From Chrysaora quinquecirrha (lineage: Eukaryota; Cnidaria; Scyphozoa; Semaeostomeae; Pelagiidae), in NCBI GenBank assembly GCA_014526335.1, contig JACTAT010000285.1:535297-599296 (forward strand): a stretch of 64,000 nt of DNA, in the 5' to 3' direction. A model generated the notes under the pieces. It did no database searches, was not told the DNA's origin, and worked only from the letters and a program-made list of their open reading frames with translations. This document shows, piece by piece, positions 1 to 12,728 of the stretch. A program made the translations under genes and the position numbers. The first letter of the stretch is position 1, and each line of letters starts with the position of its first letter.

Positions 1-1537
1 ACTGATCAAAAGTTCATATTCAAGGCAGTATCATGGCAGGAGGTTGAGCAACAGCTGAAGTCCATTAAAAGAAATAAAGCAACGGGATTAGACAATCTAC
101 CACCAGGCCTAATCAAAGATTCAGCTGAATTAATATCTGCACCATTAGCACACTTAATAAATTTGTCGCTCAAAACCAGCATCTTCCCAACTGACTGGAA
201 GGCGGCCAAAGTTATTCCAACCCATAAGTCTGGTGCACACTCTAACCTGGATAATTATAGACCAATATCTGTGCTTCCTGTGATTTCTAAGATCATTGAA
301 AAAAATTATACATCGCCAACTCATAATTTTTCTCGACAAGAACCATTTGCTAACAAAGTTCCAGTTTGGCTTCAGGCCAAAACTATCCACAGAATATGCA
401 GCAACTATCCTACTGGATAGCATCAGGAATAACGTCGACAAAGGCAAATTGGTTGGAGCAATATTTGTGGACCTAAGTAAAGCTTTTGACACCGTAAGTC
501 ACGCAATGCTGCTAGATAAACTCCCTCTTTATGGAGTTCAAGGCAAGGAGCTAGAGTGGTTCAAGGATTATCTTTTCTACCGGAAAGCAAAAGTATCCTG
601 CAACAGCTGTTTCTCTAAGGAACATGTATTGCTGACAGGAGTACCACAGGGATCAATATTGGGTCCCTTATTATTCCTAATATTGTTTAATGACGTTGTA
701 AATGTAATTAAGCATTCGACCATCTTGAAATATGCTGATGACACAGTCTTGTATGTTGCGGACAAGGATATCCAGTCCATAAAAGCCAAATTGTCAAAGG
801 ATATGGATTGTTTAGCAGACTGGCTAAAGAGAAATGAACTGGTTCTAAATCTAAAGAAAGGCAAAACTGAATCCCTTCTCTTCGGCACCTCTCAAAGGAT
901 TGCGAAGCAAACTGAGCCGCTCGAAATTGAACTGTCGCATCAAACTGTCATCCACAACACAACGGAATACAAGTATCTTGGTGTTCACGTGGATAGCTCG
1001 CTAAACCTGAATTCCAATTTCAATACTTGTTATAAAAAAGCGTCTGGAAGGCTTCGACTTCTAGCAAAAATAAGATCGTATATTGATCACGCCACAGCTG
1101 CTACCATCTATAATTCAATGATATTGCCAACATTCACATACTGTGGCATACTACAACTGAAATACACAAATACCCAGTTGGGCAGGCTCTCCTCACTTCA
1201 CTCACGTTCGCTCAAAGTTGTCTATGGAGATATAAAACCAAACAAGAAGCTTACGTCAGTCGTCAATGCAAATAAGATCAGGGCTTGCAAGCTGGTGCGA
1301 AAATGTCTAGACAAGGAAACATGTGAACAGTTGCAGAATCATTTCAAGTTGCAAGAGCATGAAAAGCACACACGAAACAACAAGTACACATTAAAACTAC
1401 CAAGGATCAAAACAGAGTACGCAAGAAAATCATTTATGTTTATGGGCGCGAATGTGTACAATGAACTACCGCTGGATCTTCGTAAAATTGAGAGCTATAA
1501 AGAATTTGAGAAAAAACTTATAGAACATTTTACATGA
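1..1537 (+). pseudogene. Non-LTR (CR1/L2/jockey-like) retrotransposon reverse transcriptase, 5' part outside the window
   Basis: Reverse transcriptase of a non-LTR retrotransposon; such enzymes copy element RNA at a nicked target. The frame open from base 1 carries the fingers region (RNKATGLDNLPP, then NYRPISVLP near 260-290). It then shifts by one base inside the A-run at about 299-305 and continues in another frame to the stop at 1537. The second frame holds FVDLSKAFDTVSH, GVPQGSILGPLLF and the catalytic YADD box near 731-742, followed by a thumb and C-terminal region typical of CR1/L2/jockey-like elements. The endonuclease domain would lie left of the window. The A-run shift may be a sequencing error. 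The clade is an inference; RT identity is certain. Confidence 0.93.
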
Positions 1538-2459
1538 CATTTATTATAAAAATTATATCAGAAACTTAGAATGTAAATGGAAAAATTTCCTTTTTGTTTA
1601 TTTGTATTCTTACATGAGACTCATTTTAATCTGTAAATATTTAGGGTAGCAACACTAAGGCATAGGACACAGGACACACATTGATAACAACAGTATTTAA
1701 CTCGTTGACGTGTCTATCCTGTATAAATATTCGTCTTATTATTATTATTATTATATATATTATATATATATTACCTAACGGAAGAGCTTTGAAGTTGAGA
1801 TCATGATCACTAATGTAACAACAGTTTTTTTTATTCTTGTTTCTGTCCATGTATGAATGCTCTTTGCAAGTCTTAGGGCTGTATATATTGAAGAAAAGTC
1901 AATAGATCTGAATCTGCCATTCAGATTGATGACGTCATCATTCATTGGCTTATTCTCAGCAACATAAAATGTTGTCTACTACCGTAAAAAGTTCGCAATA
2001 ATTTTGGAAACACAATATATAGGGCTTGGCATTCTATCCAATCAATTTAACCCATTATTTTATCAAATCAAAGTTTTTGTTATGACGTCACTATGACATC
2101 ATATTAGTAAGAGCTAAGATATGTCAATAAATATAATTTGGTATATCTGAAGCTAATTGCTTACCAAATAAGGCATTCCCAAGTGAACACATTTTTTTCT
2201 TGAACAAATAGCTCAATCGATGATCCTGATAATTTTCGTGACGTAATCATGACGTCACACTCGTAATATCGAGAATTTGTCGTGGCAACATCGAAATTCG
2301 TAATCTGCAGGTCAAAACCTTTCGAATGATGTATAGAAAGTACAATTAACACAAAAAGTTCACAGGACCGTTTCTTTCAACAAACTGATACTGACTATAT
2401 GATAAATTATCGAAATTGTCATCTGCTCTTGCTGAACATGTCCATACATGACACTGATC
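1538..2459. other. Non-coding stretch with (TTA)n microsatellite
   Basis: No gene is visible. A TTA/TA microsatellite lies at about 1735-1775. Several TGACGTCA-like palindromes occur at about 1930, 2085 and 2240. The left part may be the 3' untranslated region of the upstream retrotransposon. Confidence 0.6.
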
Positions 2460-2785
2460 ACAACTTAGCTAGTAAGCTAGTTAGTAAGTTTGCTATACAA
2501 CTAATCGGTTAGTTAGTTAGTAAGTGAACTTGTTAGTTAGTTAGTAAACAAGATAGTTAGTTAATTTTTCAATTAATTAGCTAGCTAGATGGTTAGTTAT
2601 ATAGTTTCTTAGCTTGTTATTCACCATGTTAGTTAGTAAGCATAGCATGCAAGTCAGTTAGTTAATTAGCTAGTATGTCAGCTAGTTACTTAGTTTATTA
2701 ACAAGTTAGGTAGTAAGTTAGTTTGATATTTAGTGAGTTACAATGTTAGTTAGTAAGCATAGCTTGTAAGTCAATTCCTTTGTTA

Positions 2786-3848
2786 TTGTATTAGACATGA
2801 TAGTCACCACTTATCACGACAAGCCTTTGATATTTGGTTGGGCAACGTTTCAGGAGAGATCTGTCTCCCATCACCAGGCAATGAGAAATGTGGTTTCTTG
2901 CCTATTTATTGCAAAGGTCGGGTCGAAAGGCGTGAAATTAACCGGACCTGCGAGGAAGCTCGGAATTTTTCGGCGCTCAATTTCTAAAATTTGTGGCGCC
3001 AAAATTGTGTTCACCGCAACTTTTGATGTTATTCAACCAGATTTCTGGGATTGAGTAAGATACTTGATTGATACAAGTAGTTGATAGAACTAAGTGAATG
3101 CTCTCTTTAACAAGTCTGTTTTTCCAGTTCTTATCTTCATCAATCACTGAAATGTTATCCCAATCCATCTGGTGTTTTTCCGTCCAACAATGATTGGCAA
3201 GATCACTTTTGTCAGTTCGACCATGGGTCACATTCGATTTATGTTTTTTGAGCCTAGTTCCTGTCTCTCTTTTCGATTGTCCTATATATGATTTAGGACT
3301 ATCTCTTCATGGTATTTTGTATACCACGTTTGATTTTTCAAGATCGTCAACTTTGTCTTTTGGCCTTGAAAGCGACTTTTTAAGTGTATTAAGGGAATAA
3401 AAAGTACACCCTATATTTTGTTTAGACAAAGATCGATGGATTTTTCACTTGTCCCTCTGATATATGGCAGGTTCATAGAGCATTTACGCTCCTCTTTGTC
3501 AGCCTCAGTATTCTGTCTGGGCTTTGAGATTTTTCTTGTGACCTTGCGTATGTCTTCTTGTTTATATTCATTGGGCTTTAGAACGCTTGAGATCCTTTTG
3601 TACTCATTATCTAGATCATCAAGATTGCTCGTGATAGATTTTGCTCTGTTGTAGAGAAGATATGACACTGTTTTTGACACTGTCTAAGTGATGCGAGTTC
3701 GCATTCAGGTATTGGTCAGTGTGAGTGGGCTTCCTGTACACTGATACGCTTAGACTGTTATTGGAATTTCTTTGAATCTCCATGTCAAGGAAGGCTAGTT
3801 TTCCGTCATTCTCTACCTCTGTAGTGAACCTCAATTTCACATGCAGGG
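2786..3848 (-). mobile_element. Penelope-like retroelement, 5'-truncated, with 13 bp target duplication
   Basis: Minus-strand frames encode the end of a reverse transcriptase followed by a GIY-YIG endonuclease tail, as in Penelope-like elements. Readable parts are VYRKPTHTDQYLNANSHH (about 3690-3740), LPYIRGTSEK (about 3445-3475), SLSRPKDKVDDLEKSNVVYK (about 3310-3385), and YIGQSKRETGTRLKKHK (about 3240-3290), then NHCW...H about 40 residues later. Frames are broken in at least two places. The 13-base sequence AATTCCTTTGTTA occurs at both edges (2773-2785 and 3849-3861), and the insertion is absent from the duplicate locus near 18.03 kb. Family assignment rests on these motifs. Confidence 0.85.
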
Positions 3849-4737
3849 AATTCCTTTGTTAGTTAGTTATTTAGATTGTAAGTTGGTTAGTTAGTTAGTT
3901 CAGAAGTTTAGTTAGTTAGTTGGTTAGTAAAACAGTAGCAATAGTTTGAAAGTTTAGTTAATTAGCTTGTTAGTTAGATAGTAAACACGATGGTTAGCTA
4001 GATAGTTAGCTAGTTAGTTAGTTAATTGGTTAGTTAGTTTGCAAGTTGAGAGCTAAGTTGGTTGGTTAGTTAATTAGTTATTTAGATAGATAGTAAGCGA
4101 GTATTTAGCTAAAAAGTCATTTAGTTATTTAGTTTGTTAGCTAAAAAGTCAGTTAGTTACTTAGTTAGTTAACAAGTTAGTTAGTTAATTTCTTGGTTAG
4201 TTAGCTAGTTTGTTAGTTAGTTAGTTAGTTAGTTAGTTATGTTGCTAGTTTGTTGGTAATTTCGTTAGATATTTAGAAGGATAGTTCTTGAATTATTTAG
4301 CATGTATAGCTTGTAATTCGGTTAGTTAGTTAGCTAATAAGTTACTTAGTTACATATTTATTTTACAGGACAGTAAGTACATTAGCTACTTTGTTACTTA
4401 GTTTGTTAGTTATTTGGTTTGTTTTTTACTTAGCTAGATAGCTAGTTGGTTAGTTAGTTAGTTAGTTATTTACATACATAGATAGTTATTAAGTCAGTAA
4501 GTATAACTTCTAAGTTAGCTAATTAGTTTGTTAGTAAGTTTGCTGTGCAACAAGTTAGTTAGTTACTTGCTTAGTTAGATAGTTAGCTTGTTATTTAGTT
4601 AGCATACAATATAGTTAGTTTGATAGATGGTTAGGTAGTTAGTTTGATAGATGGTTAGTTGATTGGTTGGTTAGATTGCTATTTACCATGGTACTTAGTG
4701 AGCATAGCATGTTAGTCAGTTAGTTACATAGTTGGTA

Positions 4738-5191
4738 CAGTACATCCTTGATTATCGGAACAGGTTGAACTCAATTTTGCAGAGGGTTGCTCGGATAGGC
4801 CAAAAATTCGGATAACGGAGGACGTCAAATTCACTGGCTAACCTTCCTTTCAAGTTTATTGATACTGCCCACAGGTACTTAATAATTGCTCAGATGGATC
4901 GCAGACACATTGGTAGAAATTGTTCGATGCAAAGTAGCTACTTTTACAACCAAAAAAATGTTATTGTTTCTAAAAAAGTTAAAAACCAGTAAAAACGAAA
5001 GATATACTGATTTAATATAGCAAACGGATAAAATAATACAGTAATTATATGTATTGGACAAAGATTCGAAGTAGTGAGGCTTACATTTGGAAGGGTTAAA
5101 GAAGTGTTGAGAAATTATTGCATTTCGGAAAATTTAGGTTCGGATAATCAAGGTTTGGATAATCAAGGTTCAGATAATCGAGGATGTACTG
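4738..5191. mobile_element. pogo/Tigger-type MITE (454 bp)
   Basis: Terminal inverted repeats CAGTACATCCTTGATTATC at the left and GATAATCGAGGATGTACTG at the right, flanked by TA on both sides (4736-4737, 5192-5193). Extra copies of the terminal GGATAATCAAGG motif lie just inside the right end. It has no coding capacity. The duplicate locus at about 20651-20660 reads straight through with one TA, giving the empty site. CAGT termini and TA duplication are typical of pogo/Tigger elements. Confidence 0.92.
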
Positions 5192-5359
5192 TATGTCAGT
5201 TGCTTACTTAGTTTATTAATAAGTTACATATTTAGTTAATTCGTTATTAAGCGAGTTACAATGTTAGCAAGTCAGCATAGCTCTTAAGTCAATTGTTTAG
5301 TTAGTTACTTAGTTAGATAGTAAGGTAATTAGCTATTTAGTTTGTTAGTTTGTAATGTA

Positions 5360-5938
5360 ATGTGACACTTTTATATGTACGTCCCTTTTTCTAGCAACTA
5401 ACATCAAATTTGAAGAACAACAGCCTTTTAAAAAGCAAGAAAATTAAGAACATGTTAAGAACATTTTGAGCCTTCAAATCAGAAAAATTAAGGACATTGC
5501 ATTGGTTTCTTCAGTTTGGGTGTTCTTCTAAAAAAATGTGTAGTCAACTATATTCTTCTCTAGGGTTGCGATTACATGGTGTTTGTCTCTGGTTGCAAAA
5601 TATTCAGCAATGGTGAGATTTTAGCAGCAAAAAATTTTAGAAAATTCCGCTGTGTTTTGAACATTACGAGACAAGTTTTAGCAGAGGTGAAAGGTGGGCA
5701 TCGATTTACCATACCATGAAGGAATCATGAAACAATACTAATTACTTTTGCTAATTGTTTTGAGCACCCTCGGACCACGACTGTTATGCTTATGAGGTGT
5801 CTTTGATCACGCTTGAAATTTCAAGCTAAAGCACAATGCCGGAAACAGTTTAATCCCCTAATGACTGAGAAAGGCTTACTTTTTCGGTAGTGAACATGGG
5901 GCCTTAGTTTACATAGTGTACATAGGGCCTTAGTGAGT
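5360..5938. mobile_element. Remnant insertion, right part related to the Harbinger element end
   Basis: A non-satellite island inside the GTTA repeats. About 5713-5938 matches the right end of the Harbinger element at 30753-30960: shared ATGAAACAATACTAAT, the CGGACCAC phrase, ATGCCGGAAACA, a CTTAATGACTGA-like phrase and a GGCCTTAGT end. The left part (5360-5710) has no recognisable match or gene. Likely a decayed, non-autonomous relative. Confidence 0.7.
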
Positions 5939-8524
5939 TAACAAGTTGGTTAGATAGTCAGTTAGTTACTTACATAGTTAGTTTGATTGGTTAGTTAGTT
6001 ATTCAGACAGATAGTACGTTAGTTTCTAAGCATAGCTTATCAGTTATTGAGTTACATTGCTTGTTAGTTAGCTTTTCAATTGGTTTGTTAGTTTGCTAGT
6101 TAAGATGTTAGTTTATTTGTTGGTTAACTAATTGTTTAGATAGATAGTTAGTGAGTAAGTAAGCATAGCATGCAGGTCAGTTAGTTAGTTAGCTGTTAAG
6201 TCAGCTAGTTACATTGTCATTTGATAAGTAACTTAGTTGGTTAGTTAGTCAGTTAGTTAGATTGTTCCTTTGATTTTTGATAGATAGTTAGCAAGTTATT
6301 CCGCATAGCGTGTTAGTTAGCTAGCAAGTTATGTAGTTTATTAGTGTAAGAGTAAGTTAGTTTTTTTTGTAATTCAAATTGTTAGCTACATATTTTCATT
6401 GTTTGTGAGTTATACAAGTAATTAGTTAGAATAGCTTGAAAATTAGTCTATTAGATAGCTATTAATTCATTTAGTTTGCTGGTTTGTTTTTTATATGGTT
6501 AGTTAAGTCATTAGTTAGTTAGTTAGTCAGTAAGCTAGATTGCTACTTTGTTTACTTGTTTGTAAGACGTTTGATAGATAGTTAGTTAGTTAATAAGCAA
6601 AGCTTTCAAATTAGATAGTAAGTTGGGTAATTAGTTGATTAAGTAACTAGTAAATTAAATCGTTAGCCAGCTAATTAGCAAGTTTATTAGTATAATAATT
6701 AGTTAGTTTTTTAGTAATTTAAATTTTTAGCTAGATATTTTGATAGTTTGCGAGTTATACAACTTGTTAGTAAGCAGAGCTTAAAAATAGTCTGTTACAT
6801 AGCTATTAACTCAGTTAGCTAGTTTGTTTGTTATGTAGTTAGTTATTTCGTTAGTTAGTTAGTTAGTTAGTTAGTTGGTTGATTGGTTTTTTAATTTATA
6901 AGCATAGCCTATGGGTTAGAAAGTTAATGTGTTAGTGAGTTTGTGACATATGTAGTTAAGAAGTACGTTAGTTAGTTATTTAGTGAAATAATTATTTAGT
7001 TAGTTAGTTAGTTAGCTAGCTAGTTAGAATGTTAGTTGGTTAGGTAGTTAGATAGTTGGGTAGTTAGTTAGTTACTTAGTTACTAATTTAGTGAAATAGC
7101 TAGTTATTCAGTAAGTTTACTATTTAATTAGCAAGTTAGATAGTTTGTTAGTTAGTTAGTAAACAAGAGAGTTAGTTTCATAGATAGTTGGTTAATTATG
7201 TACATTGTTAGTTAGTTAGTTTATTTAGTTATTTAGTTTAGTTTAGTTAGTGAGTTAAAAAGTTACTTAGTAAGCATTGCATGTACATCAGTTACTTACA
7301 CAGTTAACCAGTTAAATAGTTAGTTAGATTGCTAGTTTGTTGTTTATCTTGTTAGTTCTTAAGCATGGTTTGTAAATTACGTAGTAAGATAGTTAGTTAG
7401 CTAGTTAGTTAGTTAGTTGGGGAAATAAGTTAGGTTAGTTATTAAGTTAATTAGTTAGCTAGTGAGGTTGTTATTAAGATACATGGATAGTAGGTTTCTA
7501 AGCAAACATAGCTTGTAAGTTAGCTTGCAAAATAGTTGGTTAGTTAGTTAGTTAGGAGACCTCTAAGAAAGTTAGTTACTTTGTGAGTTATTAGATAGTT
7601 AGTAAAAAAGTTAATTACTTAAATAGTTCATTAGTTTGTTAGCTAGATACATAGTTAGTAAGTCAATTAATTAGTTAGGTGATTAGTTATTAAATTAGTT
7701 CCAAAGCATAGTTTCTTAATTAGTTTATATTTTTGTTAGCTAGGTAACTAGTAAAGTAGTTTGTCATAAGCTTATTTAGTTAGTTAGTTAGTTAGCGTGT
7801 TTCTTTGATAGTTAGTTAGTTAATTAGTTAGTTAATTAGTTTGTATCTTTAGTTTGTTGGTTAGATTGCTAGTTATTTAGATACATATATACTTAGTCAG
7901 TTAGTAAGCATAGATTGAAAGTTTTGCAGTAAGTGAGTTAGTAAGTTACTATTGTAACAAGTTAATCAATTATTTGGCTAAGTAGATTGTTAGTTAAAAG
8001 GTAAACAAGGAAGTTAGTTAGTGAGCTAGATGGTTAGTTAATTATTTGGTTATTTAGTTAGTTAGTGGGTTACGATGTTAGTTAGTAAGCATGGCTTCTA
8101 AGTCAGTTAGCTAGTTAGCTAGTATGTCAGTTAGTTACATAGTTTTATTAACAAGCTATTTAGTTAGTTAGCTACTTCGTAAGTTAATAAATTACAATGT
8201 TAGTTAGTGAGAATAGCTTGTCAGTCAATTAATTAGTTAGTTAATTAGTTAGACCGATAGTTGGTTAGTTGTTCACTATTTTAATATATAGATAGTTAGT
8301 ATTAGTTGGCATTGGTTGCAGCTCAGTTAGTTAGTTAGCTAGTGAGCTAGACAGTTACCAAGTAAATTAACACGGTAGTAAGATGCATGACAGTAAGCTG
8401 GTTAGCTAGTATGACCATTGGTTAGTTACTTAGTTATTTCCTCATTTGGTAGTTAGCCAGTATGTCCGTGAGCATAGATTGTAAGGTAGCTAGTAAGTTA
8501 GTTAGAATATGTTTCTTCTTGATT

Positions 8525-9175
8525 TCACTCCTCCACTTTAAGTTGTTTCTCTGCTCTCTGTAATCTCTTCACATCCTTTCTTCTTGAGGACAGCTCTAAA
8601 GTTTGTCTGACCCAAGCTTTAAAACCTTGCATAGTAAGGTTTTCAACCATGTTCCTATTGTAAATTGGCTGACTACTAATGCCATGGCAGTTTGCATAGT
8701 TTTCCTGCAAACACATATTGCTTTTGGGCAGATTTTTCACATCATGTTATGCGAAGCCTTATTAGCATTTGAGTCATATTTCTTGAACATCTTTTAAGTA
8801 GCTGCTCATCCATAAGCCTACGATAGATTGAAACCAGTTTTCTTCCAACATTTTTGGGTATTTTTTCATGACCTTTGTGGGTCCCTTGATCCTTGGACTT
8901 AGCAACAGCCCTCAGCAAAAAGCACCAAGGTGTTGCTCCTGGTGGGCATTGGGCATGCTTTGGTATCTTGGCAGTAGATGACAAATGCAAGAGGATTCCC
9001 ATGATGTGCTCTTTTGAAATATTGACATCCAAAGAATATGTCTTGATAGCTTTTCCATAATAATTCTGGATGTTTTTATTTTTATAGCAGTCAGCTTGCC
9101 TTTGCCAGTTATTGAATCTTTTTTAGCTTTAGATACTGTGGCAAGATTTCTCTAATTGGTTCCCATTCTATTTGC
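8525..9175 (-). pseudogene. Mutator-like transposase, C-terminal half (split gene)
   Basis: Minus-strand translation gives KEDCINHFANRMGTN, then GKGKLTAIKIKTS, CPPGATPWCFLLRAVAK, and a damaged N-A-N-x-x-x-H-N...ICPK block near 8700-8770. This order matches the C-terminal half of the animal transposase family annotated as Mutator-like transposase domain (family name from memory). It is decayed: a frameshift precedes the NAN block, the usual Glu there reads Lys, and the usual Trp codon of the following IW is TGA. The N-terminal half lies at 14580-15475; the 5.4 kb between is another element. A 50 bp piece of this 3' end recurs at 31045-31098 in the duplicate locus. Confidence 0.8.
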
Positions 9176-9352
9176 AAAATGGTTTATACAGTCTTCTTTC
9201 TACAGTGGCTGACAACTGTCACGCACAATTAAAAAAGAATGCACACAAATAAACATGCAGAATTTAAAAACCAAACTCGCATTTAAAAAAGATTTGCATT
9301 AATTTAAAAGAAATATCAAATGTGAAAACCAAGAGCACAGTTTAAGCAAGCC

Positions 9353-9490
9353 ATGACAAAACAAAGAAAGCCACAGCAAAATAAAGAAAGCCATTGCAAA
9401 TTAAAGAAACCACGGCAAAACAAAGAAAGCCACGGGAGATTAAAGAAGGCCGAGGCAAAACAAAGAAAGCCACGGCAAACAAAGAACTCA
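9353..9490. repeat. 20 bp minisatellite in the left TIR
   Basis: Six to seven imperfect copies of AAAGCCACGGCAAAACAAAG. The reverse complement array is at 14290-14445 in the opposite terminal repeat. The open frames over it are repeat translation, not genes. Confidence 0.9.
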
Positions 9491-10478
9491 AAAACCCAAA
9501 AACTTGCTTTGATAATTACACCCTTCACACAAGTCCTGCACGTGTATCATACGCTTCAAGCTTCAAGAGAGAATGTTCTGCACATTTTTCGGGGAAGTTG
9601 TGAAGGTGCACCAGCCAAAGTTTTTGCTCCAAATGCGCCCACAGGGTAAGTTTGCCTGATTTTTCTCATGATTTTAACATTCCAATAGATATAATTTTAA
9701 CATTTAATGCAGGAATATGGCAGAGAATTGTTGATAATATCCTTGCCTCGCACAGGATAATGATAACGGCCCAGGCAGGCTAGGAGCCTGGCACATTACA
9801 GCCATGTTTCTTACTAACAAGAGGCCTTTGAAAAATTTTGTGAAACTTGGAACACAACAACAGACCATAGGTCAACTTATTATATATTACAAATGCTACT
9901 TAAATTCGACATGAAAATGTCTAGTATTTAATGTTGAGAAATTATTTCAGATAGATAAGATGGTATTTCCAAAGGAACCTATAGGGTGTGGGTCAACTGT
10001 GTCTCATGAGAGTCATTGGATATTTCATCTGGAATCCTTTATATTAATAGCATTTCCTTCATATTAAGATGTTATCATTACAATATGACTACTAGAATGG
10101 TCATGACATGATATAAAATTAGAAACTAGAAGAGGACATCAGCTTAATCTTGCGTGGTAATGCGAATGATCCATACAGGACAATTTTGGACAAAGCCAAG
10201 AAAAAATGGTAGGACTACAACAGTGACTTATACAAAGATGTTGAGTATATCCTGACATACAGCAATAGTAAATCAGCCAAATGCATGCCAGCAACAATCT
10301 TTGCAGTCAATTTTTTCAATCTTTGCAAGTACAAGGTAGAAGTTTGAAAAGACTACAAGTGGATTGCATTCTTTTCATGCATTCTTGAGATCACTAATTT
10401 TCAGAAAATGAATATTTGCAAGCCAGCAGCAAAGTATCGAAGAAATTGTGATTATTTCACTTGAGTCCCAAATGACTT

Positions 10479-11768
10479 CAGTGTGCAAAATACTGAAACA
10501 ACATCAGCGGTTCAAAGTGTTACTGAATCAGAATGCAATGTGGAGGATTCCACTATCGAGTCTCAGGTAAATGAAAACAGTCCACCACCAACACAGACAC
10601 AACCAATGCCATCATCATCACTATCACTGCCAACACCACTAGACGCCAGGAATAGTGATAAATCAAGAATCAGCCTGTACTTACGTACAAAGAGAAAGTG
10701 TTTAATCTCAGGGAGATATTCATGGGAGAAAGAAATGATTCCTGCACACTTGCAGTTCTTCGAAGAAAGTTATTGCTTCATACTGTCCAGAAGCTTAAAC
10801 GACTATTTACAGACTTGCTGAAACCATTTAGATTGCAGATTATTGGGGAGGCAGGTGTCGTTGCAGGGGGTCCAACTAAAGAGTTCTTCTCTTTGGTTTT
10901 TAATGAGTCACAAAAATTTTTGGCGTGTAGTGGGAACGGTACTGGGTTCACCCTGCTGCATGATGTAGAAAAAGTCCGAAAAGGAGATTTTCAACTTTTT
11001 GGAAATCTTGTTGCAGTTGGAACCTTTATGGAATGTGCTGGGTCACAATGCTTTATTTCTTCACCTTTTAAATGGAGAAGAATTACACCTAAAGCTTGAA
11101 GACATCCCTGGCTTTGACATACAAATGAAAGTACAAGATCTACTCAGTGCAGCAAATGAAGAAGGGTTCCAGGAGAGGTTGGAATCCTTCTCTGAGAGAT
11201 ATTTGTTTGGAGTTACAAATGTCCATGTCAGTTTGGAAGACTGTGATCAGCTGGTGAAATATGTTACACAGCACTTCTACTGCAAGTGCTTAAACAAAAG
11301 TTTAATGAAAGTGAAGTGGAGCTATGTGAACCAGGTTCTAATATTCTATGTCTGTTTGCAACCATCAAATACTCAGAAGCAAATGAGCAATATAGTAGTC
11401 TAAGACAGCAAGAAGAAGACATCATATATAAATTCACAAACTTTCTGAAAATCCTCAAGCATGATGGATCCCTAACCTTACCTCTGTTGGAGATTGAGGA
11501 TGATGGGTCAGTGTTGGAAAAAACCAAAGGAATTAAATTGCAAGAAGTACCAAGATTCTGTGCTGGTTCCCGATTCATAACTTCATCTATGAAAGGGAAA
11601 GGCACAATTTGCTTTGAAAATACAGGAAGGTATGGCACTGTAATTGCTAATACATGGAGTCTTATGCTAATTTTCCCTGTAATTGAGAGGTACACTACCT
11701 CCAAAGAGTTGTTCATTGAAAGTATGAAAGAGAACATGCGCAATGGGCAATACTTTGGTATGTTTTAA
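10479..11768 (+). pseudogene. HECT-domain (G2E3-like) protein, catalytic Cys replaced
   Basis: HECT domains are E3 ubiquitin ligase modules that accept ubiquitin on a Cys near the C-terminus. A Ser/Pro-rich leader (10483-10700) follows a possible splice acceptor (CTTCAG). The HECT N-lobe motif GEAGVVAGGPTKEFF is at about 10847-10890. The domain then runs through two frame changes (about 11030 and 11290) to FCAGSRFITSS and a C-terminal tail ending NGQYFGMF. In HECT proteins the T-C of the active site sits a little before the final FG; here the aligned pair is T-W, with codon TGG at 11655-11657, so the ligase would be inactive. Frame changes could be introns or indels. Cargo of the surrounding TIR element. 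Confidence 0.82.
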
Positions 11769-12728
11769 CTGGAGAACTATGTAATGATCTAAATTGTTTT
11801 GTTGACTAACGATTGTTCTGTTCTTTGTTTTGTTGAAGACTTATCGCCTTCTGTATCAGAAAATACAGACCTCTCTTGATTTCCTTATATAATGATGCAA
11901 AGTATGAACACAATTTTACATTTTAGATTGTAGATTTCCGATTCCTTTTCAATGCAGCAATGATACTGAACTCTAATAAGTTATCTTTTATACAAGTGTA
12001 TCATAGAAATGATGATGTTGCAAGCTCTTCAATGCTAACTTATGACCACTTACATGCACTATGAAAAAAGTTAAGCCCAGTCACTTACTTTAAAGCAATG
12101 CAAATAACATACTTTAAGTAATACAGTACATATTGTAATTGAATCGCTATAGAGAGAAGTAATGAAGCATTTGTTGGAACGTCTGGCAGTGGCTTTTATT
12201 TCATGTTTACTATGTACTAGAGTCTTTTAAGACAAACTAGTAGAAATTTGCACACCACGCAGAAAGGCATTCATCAAAATTATCAACCAGATTACCCACC
12301 CAATAAGGGTTCTTTCAAGAAATCTGATGAAAATGATACTATTACTAACTGCATTGGAAAAGTTGGAGTTTAAGTCATCAAATTTTCCTTCCGAAGAAAA
12401 ACAGCATCTTCCTACCTCATAAGACCCAGCTTTAAAGTGCTAATAATTGGCTGAAAAATATATGTGAATCATTATGAAATCTTCAATTCTTTAGGGCAAC
12501 ACAGAATGTTAGTAACTTGCTTTATTCAATTTTTCTATGTTCTTCAGACAGTTCTTATGTTCTACTATTTTTGTTTACATAACAGTGTACATGCAAAATC
12601 AAAACCCTGATGAAAGTTTTGATACATTGTCATTTCCCAAATTACAAGAGGACGTGATTGCTCTAGGACGTGATCTTTACAGTCGGTCAACCAGCTGCTG
12701 CTTCCATCAGTATATTATATATTCCCAA
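11769..12728. other. Non-coding sequence before the gap
   Basis: AT-rich sequence without a supported gene. A short open stretch ends at the gap (12537-12728) but has no recognisable domain. Confidence 0.5.

Larger units (their letters stand above)
2460..8504. repeat. GTTA-rich satellite, duplication copy 1
   Basis: Degenerate GTTAGTTA-type DNA with longer recurring phrases, for example ACAATGTTAGTTAG followed by a TAAGCATAGCTTGTAAGTC phrase near 2742, 5260 and 8193. It is therefore not a simple microsatellite. A near-duplicate internal unit of about 330 bp is seen at about 6340 and 6670. The whole stretch is colinear with 17.7-23.8 kb at an offset of about 15.1-15.8 kb. It is interrupted by a Penelope-like fragment, a TA-flanked MITE and a Harbinger-related remnant. 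No genes of its own are visible. Confidence 0.85.

Noticed and set aside
2460..8504. GTTAGTTA repeats as a CRISPR-like array
   Set aside because: No constant repeat/spacer spacing; it is degenerate satellite in a eukaryotic context.
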